The notes beneath the pieces were generated by a model. That model saw only the letters and a program-made list of their open reading frames with translations. It ran no database searches and had not been told where the DNA came from. The position numbers and the translations under genes were made by a program. Positions 1 to 5,491 of a DNA stretch of 12,837 nucleotides are shown one piece after another; position 1 is the first letter of the stretch, and every line of letters begins with the position of its first letter. Source of the DNA: E44-bin46 sp964354655 (lineage in GTDB: Bacteria > Chloroflexota > Dehalococcoidia > Dehalococcoidales > E44-bin46); the NCBI GenBank assembly GCA_964354655.1, contig CAYHAL010000033.1:1-12837 (forward strand). Direction: 5' to 3'.

Positions 1-80
1 AAGGGGAAGGGGATAAAGCGGGTTCCCTGAAAAATCAAGGATTTTTCAGGGTGCTTAAAGGGGATAGGGTTAACGAGTAA
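1..80 (+). repeat. Double-hairpin repeat, copy A (left-truncated, interrupted)
   Basis: This is the right-hand part of the dispersed repeat described for copies B to E: AAGGGGAAGGGGATAAAG, then GGGATAGGGTTAA. The two parts, contiguous in other copies, are split by a 37-nt insertion (19-55). The insertion contains a perfect 12-bp stem (CCCTGAAAAATC at 25-36, its complement at 40-51, loop AAG) and is flanked by TAAAG at 14-18 and 56-60. The left part of the repeat lies outside the window. It sits just upstream of the M16 peptidase promoter. Confidence 0.75.
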
Positions 81-89
81 TCCCTAAAA

Positions 90-119
90 TTGACACCCAG
101 TCAGTAACACAGTTAGAAT
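90..119 (+). promoter_or_regulatory. Sigma70-type promoter for the M16 peptidase gene
   Basis: TTGACA (90-95), an 18-nt spacer and TAGAAT (114-119) match the housekeeping consensus with one mismatch. The expected start near 126 leaves a 5' leader of about 27 nt containing the ribosome-binding site AGAGGTGA (141-148). Confidence 0.7.
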
Positions 120-152
120 ATCATTTAATAACCAACTAAAAGAGGTGAGACA

Positions 153-1415
153 TTGTATCAAAAGACTACCCTAGATAATGGGCTGCGGCTAATTACTTCT
201 ACCATGCCCCATACCCGCTCGGTATCTATCAGTATCTTTATCGGCACTGGCTCCCGATACGAGTCTGAGGCTGAAGCTGGCACCTCACATTTTATTGAGC
301 ACCTGTTATTTAAAGGCACCGAAAAGCGACCAACAGCCAGGGAAATCTCTGAAGCAATAGAAAGCGTAGGTGGCATAATTAACGGTGGCACGGATAAGGA
401 GTTAACCGTCTACTGGTGTAAGGTAGCCCAACCCCATTTCCAGCTAGCCCTAGACGTGCTCATAGATATGCTACTCCACCCTAGGTTTGACCCTCAAGAT
501 ATAGAAAAGGAGCGCCAGGTTATCATTGAAGAGATTAATATGAGTAAAGATTCCCCTCCAGAACTGGTTAACATGCTCATTGATGAGCTTCTATGGCCCG
601 GGCATCCCCTGGGGCGCGATGTAGTTGGCAGCAAGGAATCAGTGGCTGCCATAACTAGAGACATAATGCTTAACTACCTTCAAGGTCAATATCTACCCGG
701 TAACACAGTAATTGCCGTTGCCGGTAATATTCAGCAGCAGGAGATGATAACCGCTGTCAGCCAAGCTATAGGTAACTGGACTAGTCAGCAGCCCCATTGT
801 GGATATTCGCCTTATAAGCCAAAAAAGGCTCAATGCCTTAAGATTGAGACCAAGGACTCAGAGCAAGCCCACCTCTGCCTGGCATTACCCGGCCTATCGC
901 TCCTTCATCCCAAGCGCTTCACCCTTGGCCTGCTTAATGTCATCCTTGGGGAGGGCATGAGCAGTCGCCTGTTTGTTGAAATTCGCGACAAGCTGGGACT
1001 TGTCTACAGCATTCATAGCTATGCCGAGCACTTTCTTGACTCGGGCTCGGTTATTGTCTATGCCGGGGTGGAGCCAAAAAACCTGGAAACAGTTATCAAA
1101 GCTATCCTAGAGCAACTTGATAAACTTAAGGAAACAGTCCCCGAGTCTGAATTATCCAAGGCAAAGGAACTATCTAAAGGCCGCCTAATACTACGAATGG
1201 AAGATAGTCGCAATGTTGCCGGCTGGCTCGGCGGACAGGAGATTCTTACCGGGCGCATCCTCAGCCCCGACCAGGTAATGTCTATTATTGATGCTATTAC
1301 TGCTGAGGAGCTTGAGCAGTTGGCTCAAGAGCTAATAATAGGTGATGAGCTACGCCTAGCCGTAGTTGGTCCTGTCGCTGAGGACAGGCCTCTAGAGGAA
1401 CTGCTAAAGCTATAA
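153..1415 (+). CDS. M16 family zinc metallopeptidase (processing peptidase-like)
   Basis: Zinc-dependent endopeptidase of the pitrilysin/mitochondrial-processing-peptidase family. The protein is 420 aa, the usual size of short single-chain bacterial members (YmxG type), and has no signal peptide, so it is probably cytoplasmic. The inverted zinc motif HFIEH is at residues 46-50, with the distal acidic pair E120 and E127; the spacing from H50 to E127 fits HxxEH(X)76E. The C-terminal half carries the family's substrate-binding stretch GEGMSSRLF and the R/Y region RDKLGLVYS (about residues 267-286). All catalytic residues are present, so this is an active-subunit type rather than a degenerate partner. 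The start is TTG, chosen because AGAGGTGA lies 4 nt upstream and family homology begins at residue 2-3. The gene has its own promoter and ends before a bidirectional terminator. The natural substrate cannot be inferred. Confidence 0.93.
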   Translation: MYQKTTLDNGLRLITSTMPHTRSVSISIFIGTGSRYESEAEAGTSHFIEHLLFKGTEKRPTAREISEAIESVGGIINGGTDKELTVYWCKVAQPHFQLALDVLIDMLLHPRFDPQDIEKERQVIIEEINMSKDSPPELVNMLIDELLWPGHPLGRDVVGSKESVAAITRDIMLNYLQGQYLPGNTVIAVAGNIQQQEMITAVSQAIGNWTSQQPHCGYSPYKPKKAQCLKIETKDSEQAHLCLALPGLSLLHPKRFTLGLLNVILGEGMSSRLFVEIRDKLGLVYSIHSYAEHFLDSGSVIVYAGVEPKNLETVIKAILEQLDKLKETVPESELSKAKELSKGRLILRMEDSRNVAGWLGGQEILTGRILSPDQVMSIIDAITAEELEQLAQELIIGDELRLAVVGPVAEDRPLEELLKL

Positions 1416-1426
1416 CTTCCTCATTA

Positions 1427-1462
1427 AAAAATAGCCGTAGCCCAAAGACTACGGCTATTTTT
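1427..1462. terminator. Bidirectional intrinsic terminator between the M16 gene and groEL
   Basis: A perfect 14-bp stem (AAAAATAGCCGTAG at 1427-1440, complement at 1449-1462) with loop CCCAAAGA. It has A-runs on the left and T-runs on the right, so it reads as a GC stem plus U-tract on both strands. It lies between two convergent genes, 11 nt after the peptidase stop and 29 nt from the groEL stop. Confidence 0.9.
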
Positions 1463-1491
1463 GTAACTGCCAATCAAAAGGAGCTAGCTAT

Positions 1492-3108
1492 TTAGTACTC
1501 GCCATACCCGCCGGGGGGCATTGGCGGTGCCTTCTCCTTCTCCGGGATGTCAGCAACCAGCGCTTCAGTAATCAAGACCATAGTGGCGATGCTGGCTGCA
1601 TTCTCCAGAGCCGACCTTACCACCTTGGTCGGGTCAATGATACCCTTTGCCACCATATCACCAAAGTCATCGGCTTCAGCATCGTAGCCAACCCCAGGCG
1701 GACTCTTCTTCACCGCATCCACTACCACCGAACCATCCCGACCGGCATTTATAGCAATCCAGCGAATCGGCTCCTCCATGGCTTTCCTGACAATATCAAT
1801 GCCGGTGGCTTCATCTCCGCTAACCTTAAGTTTATCCAGGACAGGTAGAGCATTAAGCAAGGCAACCCCACCACCAGGCAGGATACCCTCCTCCACCGCC
1901 GCCCGAGTCGCCGACAAAGCATCCTCAACCCGGTGTTTCCTCTCCTTTAGCTCGGTCTCAGTGGCAGCCCCGACCTTGATTACAGCTACCCCGCCGGCTA
2001 GCTTTGCCTGCCTTTCCTGGAGTTTCTCACGGTCAAAATCAGAGGTAGTCTCCTCTATCTGAGCCTTAATCTGTTTAATCCTCCCCTTAATCGCCCCTTC
2101 CGAGCCTTTTCCCTCAATAATAGTCGTCTTATCCTTATCACAGGTTACCCGGCGAGCCCGACCTAAGTCTTCTACCGTGACCGAGTCTAGCTTCCGCCCT
2201 ACCTCCTCTGAAATTACCTTGCCACCGGTGAGAATTGCCATATCTTCCAGCATCGCCTTACGCCGGTCACCGAAACCAGGAGCCTTGACTGCCACAACAT
2301 TAAGGGTACCCCGCAACTTATTAACCACCAGGGTAGCTAAGGCTTCACCATCCATATCCTCAGCAATAATAAGCAGGTTCTTTGATACCTGTAGTATCTT
2401 CTCCAGAGCCGGTAAAAGGTCAGAAATAGCTGAGATTTTCTTATCGGTGATAAGGATGTAAGGGTCATCAATCACCGTTTCCATCTTCTCGGCATTGGTG
2501 ATGAAGTAGGGGCTGATATAGCCACGGTCAAATTGCATCCCTTCCACATACTCCGTCTCGTATCTCAGACCCTTGGACTCCTCAACAGTAATAACCCCGT
2601 CCTTTCCTACCTTCTCCATTACATTAGCAATCAGGTCACCAATCTCCTTATCCTTGGCAGTAATAGTCGCCACCTGGGCAATCTGCTCCTTACCCTTTAC
2701 CTCGGTGGACGCCTTCTTAAGCTCGTCAACAATAGCCTTTACTGCCTTCTCAATACCCTTCTTTAACGCCATAGCCTCAGCCCCAGCGGCTACATTCTTA
2801 AAGCCACCGGTAATAATAGCATGAGACAGAACGGTTGATGTGGTAGTACCGTCGCCACAAGCATCGTTAGTCTTAGTCGCTGCCTCCTTAACTAACTGCG
2901 CCCCCATGTTCTCAAAGGGGTCGGGAAGCTCAATATCTTTGGCAATGGTAACCCCATCATCAATCACTGTCGGCGCACCCCATTTCTTATCCAGCGCCAC
3001 ACAATGCCCCTTGGGTCCCAGGGTTACCTTGACGGCATCAGCTAAGGCATCTATCCCTCGCTTTAAAGCATGCCTAACTTCCTCTTTATATATAATCTGT
3101 TTAGCCAA
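1492..3108 (-). CDS. groEL: Chaperonin GroEL (60 kDa, Cpn60)
   Basis: Subunit of the double-ring ATP-driven folding chaperonin, cytoplasmic, working with GroES. At 538 aa it is typical in length. The nucleotide-site signatures are visible: LGPKG (30-34), DDGVTIAKDIE (50-60, equivalent to E. coli D52), GDGTTT (85-90, equivalent to D87), and the late equatorial motif EEGILPGGGVALLNA. The C terminus ends PPMPPGGYGEY and lacks the (GGM)n tail of the E. coli protein, as in many other phyla. The start is TTG: an AAGGAGG Shine-Dalgarno (3116-3122) sits 7 nt upstream and the protein begins with the family-typical MAKQI. It lies 30 nt downstream of groES in the same operon and is therefore expected to share its CIRCE/HrcA control. 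Its 3' end faces the M16 gene across a shared terminator. Confidence 0.99.
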   Translation of the reverse strand: MAKQIIYKEEVRHALKRGIDALADAVKVTLGPKGHCVALDKKWGAPTVIDDGVTIAKDIELPDPFENMGAQLVKEAATKTNDACGDGTTTSTVLSHAIITGGFKNVAAGAEAMALKKGIEKAVKAIVDELKKASTEVKGKEQIAQVATITAKDKEIGDLIANVMEKVGKDGVITVEESKGLRYETEYVEGMQFDRGYISPYFITNAEKMETVIDDPYILITDKKISAISDLLPALEKILQVSKNLLIIAEDMDGEALATLVVNKLRGTLNVVAVKAPGFGDRRKAMLEDMAILTGGKVISEEVGRKLDSVTVEDLGRARRVTCDKDKTTIIEGKGSEGAIKGRIKQIKAQIEETTSDFDREKLQERQAKLAGGVAVIKVGAATETELKERKHRVEDALSATRAAVEEGILPGGGVALLNALPVLDKLKVSGDEATGIDIVRKAMEEPIRWIAINAGRDGSVVVDAVKKSPPGVGYDAEADDFGDMVAKGIIDPTKVVRSALENAASIATMVLITEALVADIPEKEKAPPMPPGGYGEY

Positions 3109-3138
3109 TTTTTCCCCTCCTTATACTAACCCGATTTG

Positions 3139-3435
3139 TTATTTGGTTTTCTTAGCCAAAATGTCGCTCTCGCGCAAAATTATTAACTCCTCATCCTCAA
3201 TCTTAACCTCAGTGCCCCCGTACTTAGCAAAAATGACTATATCACCGACTTTAACATCCAGAGGAATCCGTTTCCCATCCTCAGACAACCTACCCTCGCC
3301 AACAGCCAGAACCTTTCCCTCCTGGGGTTTCTCCTTAGCGGTATCGGGCAAAACAATCCCGCCTTTGGTCACCTCTTCCCTGGCAATGGGTTTGACCAGC
3401 ACCCGGTCAGCCAATGGTTTAAGCTTAACCACCAT
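3139..3435 (-). CDS. groES: Co-chaperonin GroES (10 kDa, Cpn10)
   Basis: Heptameric lid of the GroEL chamber. The protein is 98 aa, normal for the family. It begins KLKPLADRVLVKPI and has a mobile loop around residues 20-37 with the GroEL-contacting IVL tripeptide at 27-29. The C-terminal half contains the usual VGDIVIFAKYGGTEVKIEDEE-type beta strands. The start is ATG with AGGAGGA 6 nt upstream. It is the first gene of the groES-groEL operon, directly behind a strong promoter and a CIRCE element, so HrcA-type repression and heat induction are expected. No hrcA gene is visible in the window. Confidence 0.99.
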   Translation of the reverse strand: MVVKLKPLADRVLVKPIAREEVTKGGIVLPDTAKEKPQEGKVLAVGEGRLSEDGKRIPLDVKVGDIVIFAKYGGTEVKIEDEELIILRESDILAKKTK

Positions 3436-3456
3436 TCCAATCCTCCTTCTAATTTA

Positions 3457-3483
3457 TTAGCACTCTCCCCCTGAGACTGCTAA
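3457..3483 (-). promoter_or_regulatory. CIRCE operator (HrcA binding site) upstream of groES
   Basis: TTAGCACTC (3457-3465), a 9-nt spacer and GACTGCTAA (3475-3483). The CIRCE consensus is TTAGCACTC-N9-GAGTGCTAA, so one base of eighteen differs. It starts exactly where the groES promoter's transcription start is predicted and lies 22 nt upstream of the groES start codon, the classical position for HrcA repression. Confidence 0.92.
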
Positions 3484-3490
3484 CCACTAT

Positions 3491-3519
3491 ATAATAGCCT
3501 AGGTAGACATAGGTATCAA
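3491..3519 (-). promoter_or_regulatory. Sigma70-type promoter of groES-groEL
   Basis: On the minus strand TTGATA (3514-3519), a 17-nt spacer and TATTAT (3491-3496), each one base off consensus. The predicted start near 3484 abuts the CIRCE element. Confidence 0.82.
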
Positions 3520-3541
3520 CTCAACAAATAACTATTTACAG

Positions 3542-3568
3542 TTAATGTCGATAACTGAGAGACATTAA
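3542..3568. other. Perfect 8-bp inverted repeat, function unknown
   Basis: TTAATGTC (3542-3549) and GACATTAA (3561-3568) with an 11-nt spacer, in the A/T-rich region between the divergent groES and xre promoters. It lies upstream of the groES -35 and about 85 nt upstream of the xre -35. It has the geometry of a dimeric regulator site, but no known consensus is recognised. Confidence 0.4.
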
Positions 3569-3651
3569 GATAGCTAAATTAGCCTATTTTTCTCTATGAA
3601 ATGCCCTTTTTGCTATATACTACCCTATTTTTCAAATTAAACAACCTCATT

Positions 3652-3680
3652 TTGACATTCTACACTAAATCGTGTAAAAT
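3652..3680 (+). promoter_or_regulatory. xre promoter P1 with operator O1 in its spacer
   Basis: TTGACA (3652-3657), a 17-nt spacer and TAAAAT (3675-3680). The spacer and first -10 bases contain the inverted repeat TACAC-TAAATC-GTGTA (3661-3676), so a protein bound there would block RNA polymerase. The predicted start is about 3687, the A of the first xre ATG, implying a leaderless transcript. Confidence 0.8.
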
Positions 3681-3686
3681 CTGGCG

Positions 3687-3923
3687 ATGAGCAACCGGAG
3701 CAGAATGAAACGACAACACTGGGATGGTAAGCGCATCCTCGCCTTAAGGCACCATTTAGGTCTGACCCAGCGTGAGCTAGCCGACAAACTAGGCACTCGC
3801 CAGCAGACGATAAGCGAATGGGAAATCGGGATGTATAACCCCCGCGGCGCCTCAGCCACCCTCCTATCCATTATTGCTGAACGAGCTAAATTTGAATATG
3901 AAGCTAAACCTAAACAACCTTGA
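3687..3923 (+). CDS. Small XRE-family helix-turn-helix transcriptional regulator
   Basis: A 78-aa protein that is almost entirely a Cro/C1-type DNA-binding domain. The helix-turn-helix spans about residues 27-46 (TQRELADKLG followed by the recognition helix TRQQTISEWE), preceded by the WDGKRILALRHHLGL first helix and followed by MYNPRGASATLLSIIAERA. There is no separate sensor or oligomerisation domain. It is probably an autorepressor, because an ACAC/GTGT palindrome sits inside its own promoter and two similar palindromes follow the gene. The start is ambiguous. The ATG at 3687 coincides with the predicted transcription start (leaderless), whereas the ATG at 3705 (72 aa, MKRQHWDG) has GGAG at 3697-3700 as a close Shine-Dalgarno. 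The stop codon overlaps the -35 of the next promoter. The effector and wider regulon are unknown. Confidence 0.88.
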   Translation: MSNRSRMKRQHWDGKRILALRHHLGLTQRELADKLGTRQQTISEWEIGMYNPRGASATLLSIIAERAKFEYEAKPKQP

Positions 3924-3948
3924 CATTATACACGGAATCGTGTATAAT
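3920..3948 (+). promoter_or_regulatory. Promoter P2 with operator O2 in its spacer
   Basis: A full-consensus promoter: TTGACA (3920-3925), a 17-nt spacer and TATAAT (3943-3948). The -35 overlaps the xre stop codon. Positions 3925-3948 form a perfect 10-bp inverted repeat, ATTATACACG and CGTGTATAAT around GAAT, covering the spacer and the whole -10. This is the strongest of the three xre-associated operators. The predicted start is about 3955, only about 40 nt before a terminator-like hairpin, with no ORF between. Confidence 0.85.
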
Positions 3949-3954
3949 TAGCTA

Positions 3955-3995
3955 AAAGCTTACTAGGCGGTTTAGTCTCAGGAACCGCTTTTATT
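3955..3995 (+). ncRNA. Possible very short transcript from P2 (candidate small RNA or attenuated leader)
   Basis: The interval from the predicted P2 start to the end of the U-tract at 3995 is about 41 nt. It contains no start codon and mostly folds into the terminator hairpin. It may be a tiny RNA, a leader that reads through into the DUF2851 gene, or no stable product. This is inferred only from promoter and terminator positions. Confidence 0.3.
3965..3995 (+). terminator. Intrinsic terminator downstream of xre and P2
   Basis: The stem GCGGTT (3967-3972) pairs with AACCGC (3983-3988), extended by one G-U and one A-U pair, and is followed by TTTTATT (3989-3995). It would end both the xre mRNA and the P2 transcript. 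It is modest in strength, so partial read-through to 4103 is possible. Confidence 0.6.
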
Positions 3996-4007
3996 AAGTC
4001 TATCTAT

Positions 4008-4021
4008 ACACGATATCGTGT
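4008..4021. promoter_or_regulatory. Operator O3, third copy of the xre palindrome
   Basis: A perfect 14-bp palindrome, ACACGATATCGTGT, with the same ACACG-N4-CGTGT geometry as O2. Here it is followed by TTAAAT in the -10 position, but the aligned -35 (GTCTAT) is poor, so it is a weak promoter at best or a stand-alone operator. It lies between the P2 terminator and the repeat preceding the DUF2851 gene. Confidence 0.7.
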
Positions 4022-4038
4022 TAAATAATAGAGAGTTT

Positions 4039-4116
4039 AAGAGAGGCGGAGCCTCTCTTCTATAACCAATTCCTCCCTTTATAAGGGAGGGGGATAAAGG
4101 GGATGAGGTTGATAAA
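4039..4116 (+). repeat. Double-hairpin repeat, copy B, running into the DUF2851 start
   Basis: Hairpin 1 is AAGAGAGGC-GGA-GCCTCTCTT (4039-4059). It is followed by the conserved TATAACCA, then hairpin 2 CCTCCCTT-TAT-AAGGGAGG (4072-4090), then the conserved tail GGGGATAAAGGGGATGAGG and TTGATAAACA. The tail matches the other copies (AAAGGGGATAGGGTTAATAAA) but contains the ATG at 4103 and a TTG at 4109, the two candidate starts of the next gene. Confidence 0.88.
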
Positions 4117-5491
4117 CAGTCCTCCAGAGGGCCAGGTCATTAACATCTGGCAGCGCCTGTTGGTGCACAGAACAGAGCTGACCACTGAAGCTGGTGAGCC
4201 GATAAAGATAATCTACCCAGGAAGGATTAACGCCGAGCAAGGGGCTGATTTTCGGGATGCGGTTATTGCCACTAATCAAGGGGTAATGAAGGGGGATATA
4301 GAAGTTCATGCCAAATCTAGTAGCTGGCGAGCCCACCGGCACCACCGGAACCCGGTATATAACCAGGTAGTTTTGCACGTGGTGATGTGGCATGACACTA
4401 GGACAGCTACCAAGCTCCAAAACGGGGACAGTATTCCTACCCTAGCCCTGTATAGATACATCACAGACCCGCTTAACCAGCGGCTTAGAATGGCGGAGCC
4501 TCCAGCTAGCTTAAGCAAGCCCTGCCTTAACGCTACCGAACGCCCGACCCCAGGCATTGTTGCTGAATTCCTAGATAACGCCGGCAAGGAACGATTTTTA
4601 ACCAAGGCGACCAAGTTTCAGGTCGACTTAGCTCAAATGGAAGCAAGCCAGGGCCTCTACCAAGGGGCAATGGGAGCGCTAGGTTACTCCCAAAATAAGC
4701 TCCCCTTTCTAGAGTTAGCCCACCGGGTGCCACTTCGGATTCTGGAGTCAATAACACGAAACGACATATCAGAGGAAGGATGTCTCAGCCAGCTACAGGC
4801 TCTACTGTTGGGCACCGCAGGACTACTCCCTTCCCAGCGCCGTGATAGAGTACCAGAAAATAAAATAGATGACGAATGGATATATAGATTGGAGCAGCTA
4901 TGGACTTCGTACCACCCGGCGGAAACAATGCCCCGGGAAGACTGGCACCTATTTAGAGTCAGACCGAATAACTCCCCCATCCGCCGCATAGCAGCTATGA
5001 GTCACCTACTGCTCCGCTATAGGGAAAGCAGGCTATTTGATGGGGTAATTAAGATGATAAAGGAGGTGCCAGTCAACAAAGGTCATTGCCGATTAGAAAT
5101 GGGGTTGGCGGTCACCACCAATGGCTATTGGGCAAACCACTTTGATTTTGGTTTAGCCAGCAAGGTAAGAAACCCAACCCTTCTTGGCCGCCGGCGAGCG
5201 GCTGACATTGTCATTAATGTGCTCCTGCCCTTTACCTTTGCCTGGAGTAGACTTACCTCCCAGCCAGAACTTGAGAAGAAGACCCTTGACCTTTTTCGTC
5301 GTTACCCTAAGCTAACATTAAATACGATAGAAAGGCACATGAAGAATCAGCTTGGGATAAGCACTAATCTGGTTAACTCAGCCCAGCGGCAACAGGGGCT
5401 AATCCAGATTTATAATACCCTATGCACTCAAGGCAGGTGTAGCTGCTGCCCGTTAAGCCAGCTTGAGGCTGGGAACCACGTCCAAATCTAA
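4103..5491 (+). CDS. DUF2851 family protein, function unknown
   Basis: The 462-aa protein matches the DUF2851 family, known in Bacteroidota and Chloroflexota without assigned function. The family core is clear near the N terminus: IYPGR-N-EQGADFRDA (38-53), GDIEVH (64-69), SSSWRAHRHH (72-81) and NPVYNQVVLHVV (83-94). The conserved D49, E67 and H69 spacing is loosely like a PD-(D/E)XK nuclease core, but this is only an inference. The C terminus has a cysteine cluster (C441, C446, C448, C449) that could bind metal. No signal peptide or membrane segment is seen. The first eight residues (MRLINSPP) lie outside family homology and are largely repeat-derived. The start is ATG 4103 (distant GAGGGGG) or TTG 4109 (AAAGGGG with a 6-nt spacer). 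Transcription may come from P2 by read-through. The 3' end overlaps tsaD convergently by 39 bp. Confidence 0.88.
   Translation: MRLINSPPEGQVINIWQRLLVHRTELTTEAGEPIKIIYPGRINAEQGADFRDAVIATNQGVMKGDIEVHAKSSSWRAHRHHRNPVYNQVVLHVVMWHDTRTATKLQNGDSIPTLALYRYITDPLNQRLRMAEPPASLSKPCLNATERPTPGIVAEFLDNAGKERFLTKATKFQVDLAQMEASQGLYQGAMGALGYSQNKLPFLELAHRVPLRILESITRNDISEEGCLSQLQALLLGTAGLLPSQRRDRVPENKIDDEWIYRLEQLWTSYHPAETMPREDWHLFRVRPNNSPIRRIAAMSHLLLRYRESRLFDGVIKMIKEVPVNKGHCRLEMGLAVTTNGYWANHFDFGLASKVRNPTLLGRRRAADIVINVLLPFTFAWSRLTSQPELEKKTLDLFRRYPKLTLNTIERHMKNQLGISTNLVNSAQRQQGLIQIYNTLCTQGRCSCCPLSQLEAGNHVQI

Noticed and set aside
153..1415. pqqF/coenzyme PQQ processing peptidase
   Set aside because: The M16 protein is of the short general bacterial type, and no pqq genes are nearby. 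A specific PQQ role has no support.
2840..3460. Long plus-strand open frame of about 206 codons opposite groES/groEL
   Set aside because: It is the antisense shadow of two strongly conserved chaperonin genes and crosses their intergenic gap and the CIRCE element. Its composition is Ser/Thr/Pro/Leu-rich, typical of reverse-strand frames.
3687..4021. Toxin-antitoxin pair involving the small XRE protein
   Set aside because: No second small ORF follows the regulator: the P2 transcript has no start codon before its terminator, and the next gene is the long DUF2851 protein. An antitoxin role cannot be supported.
4079..4420. Minus-strand open frame overlapping the DUF2851 start
   Set aside because: It lies antisense to the conserved DUF2851 core and has no family similarity.
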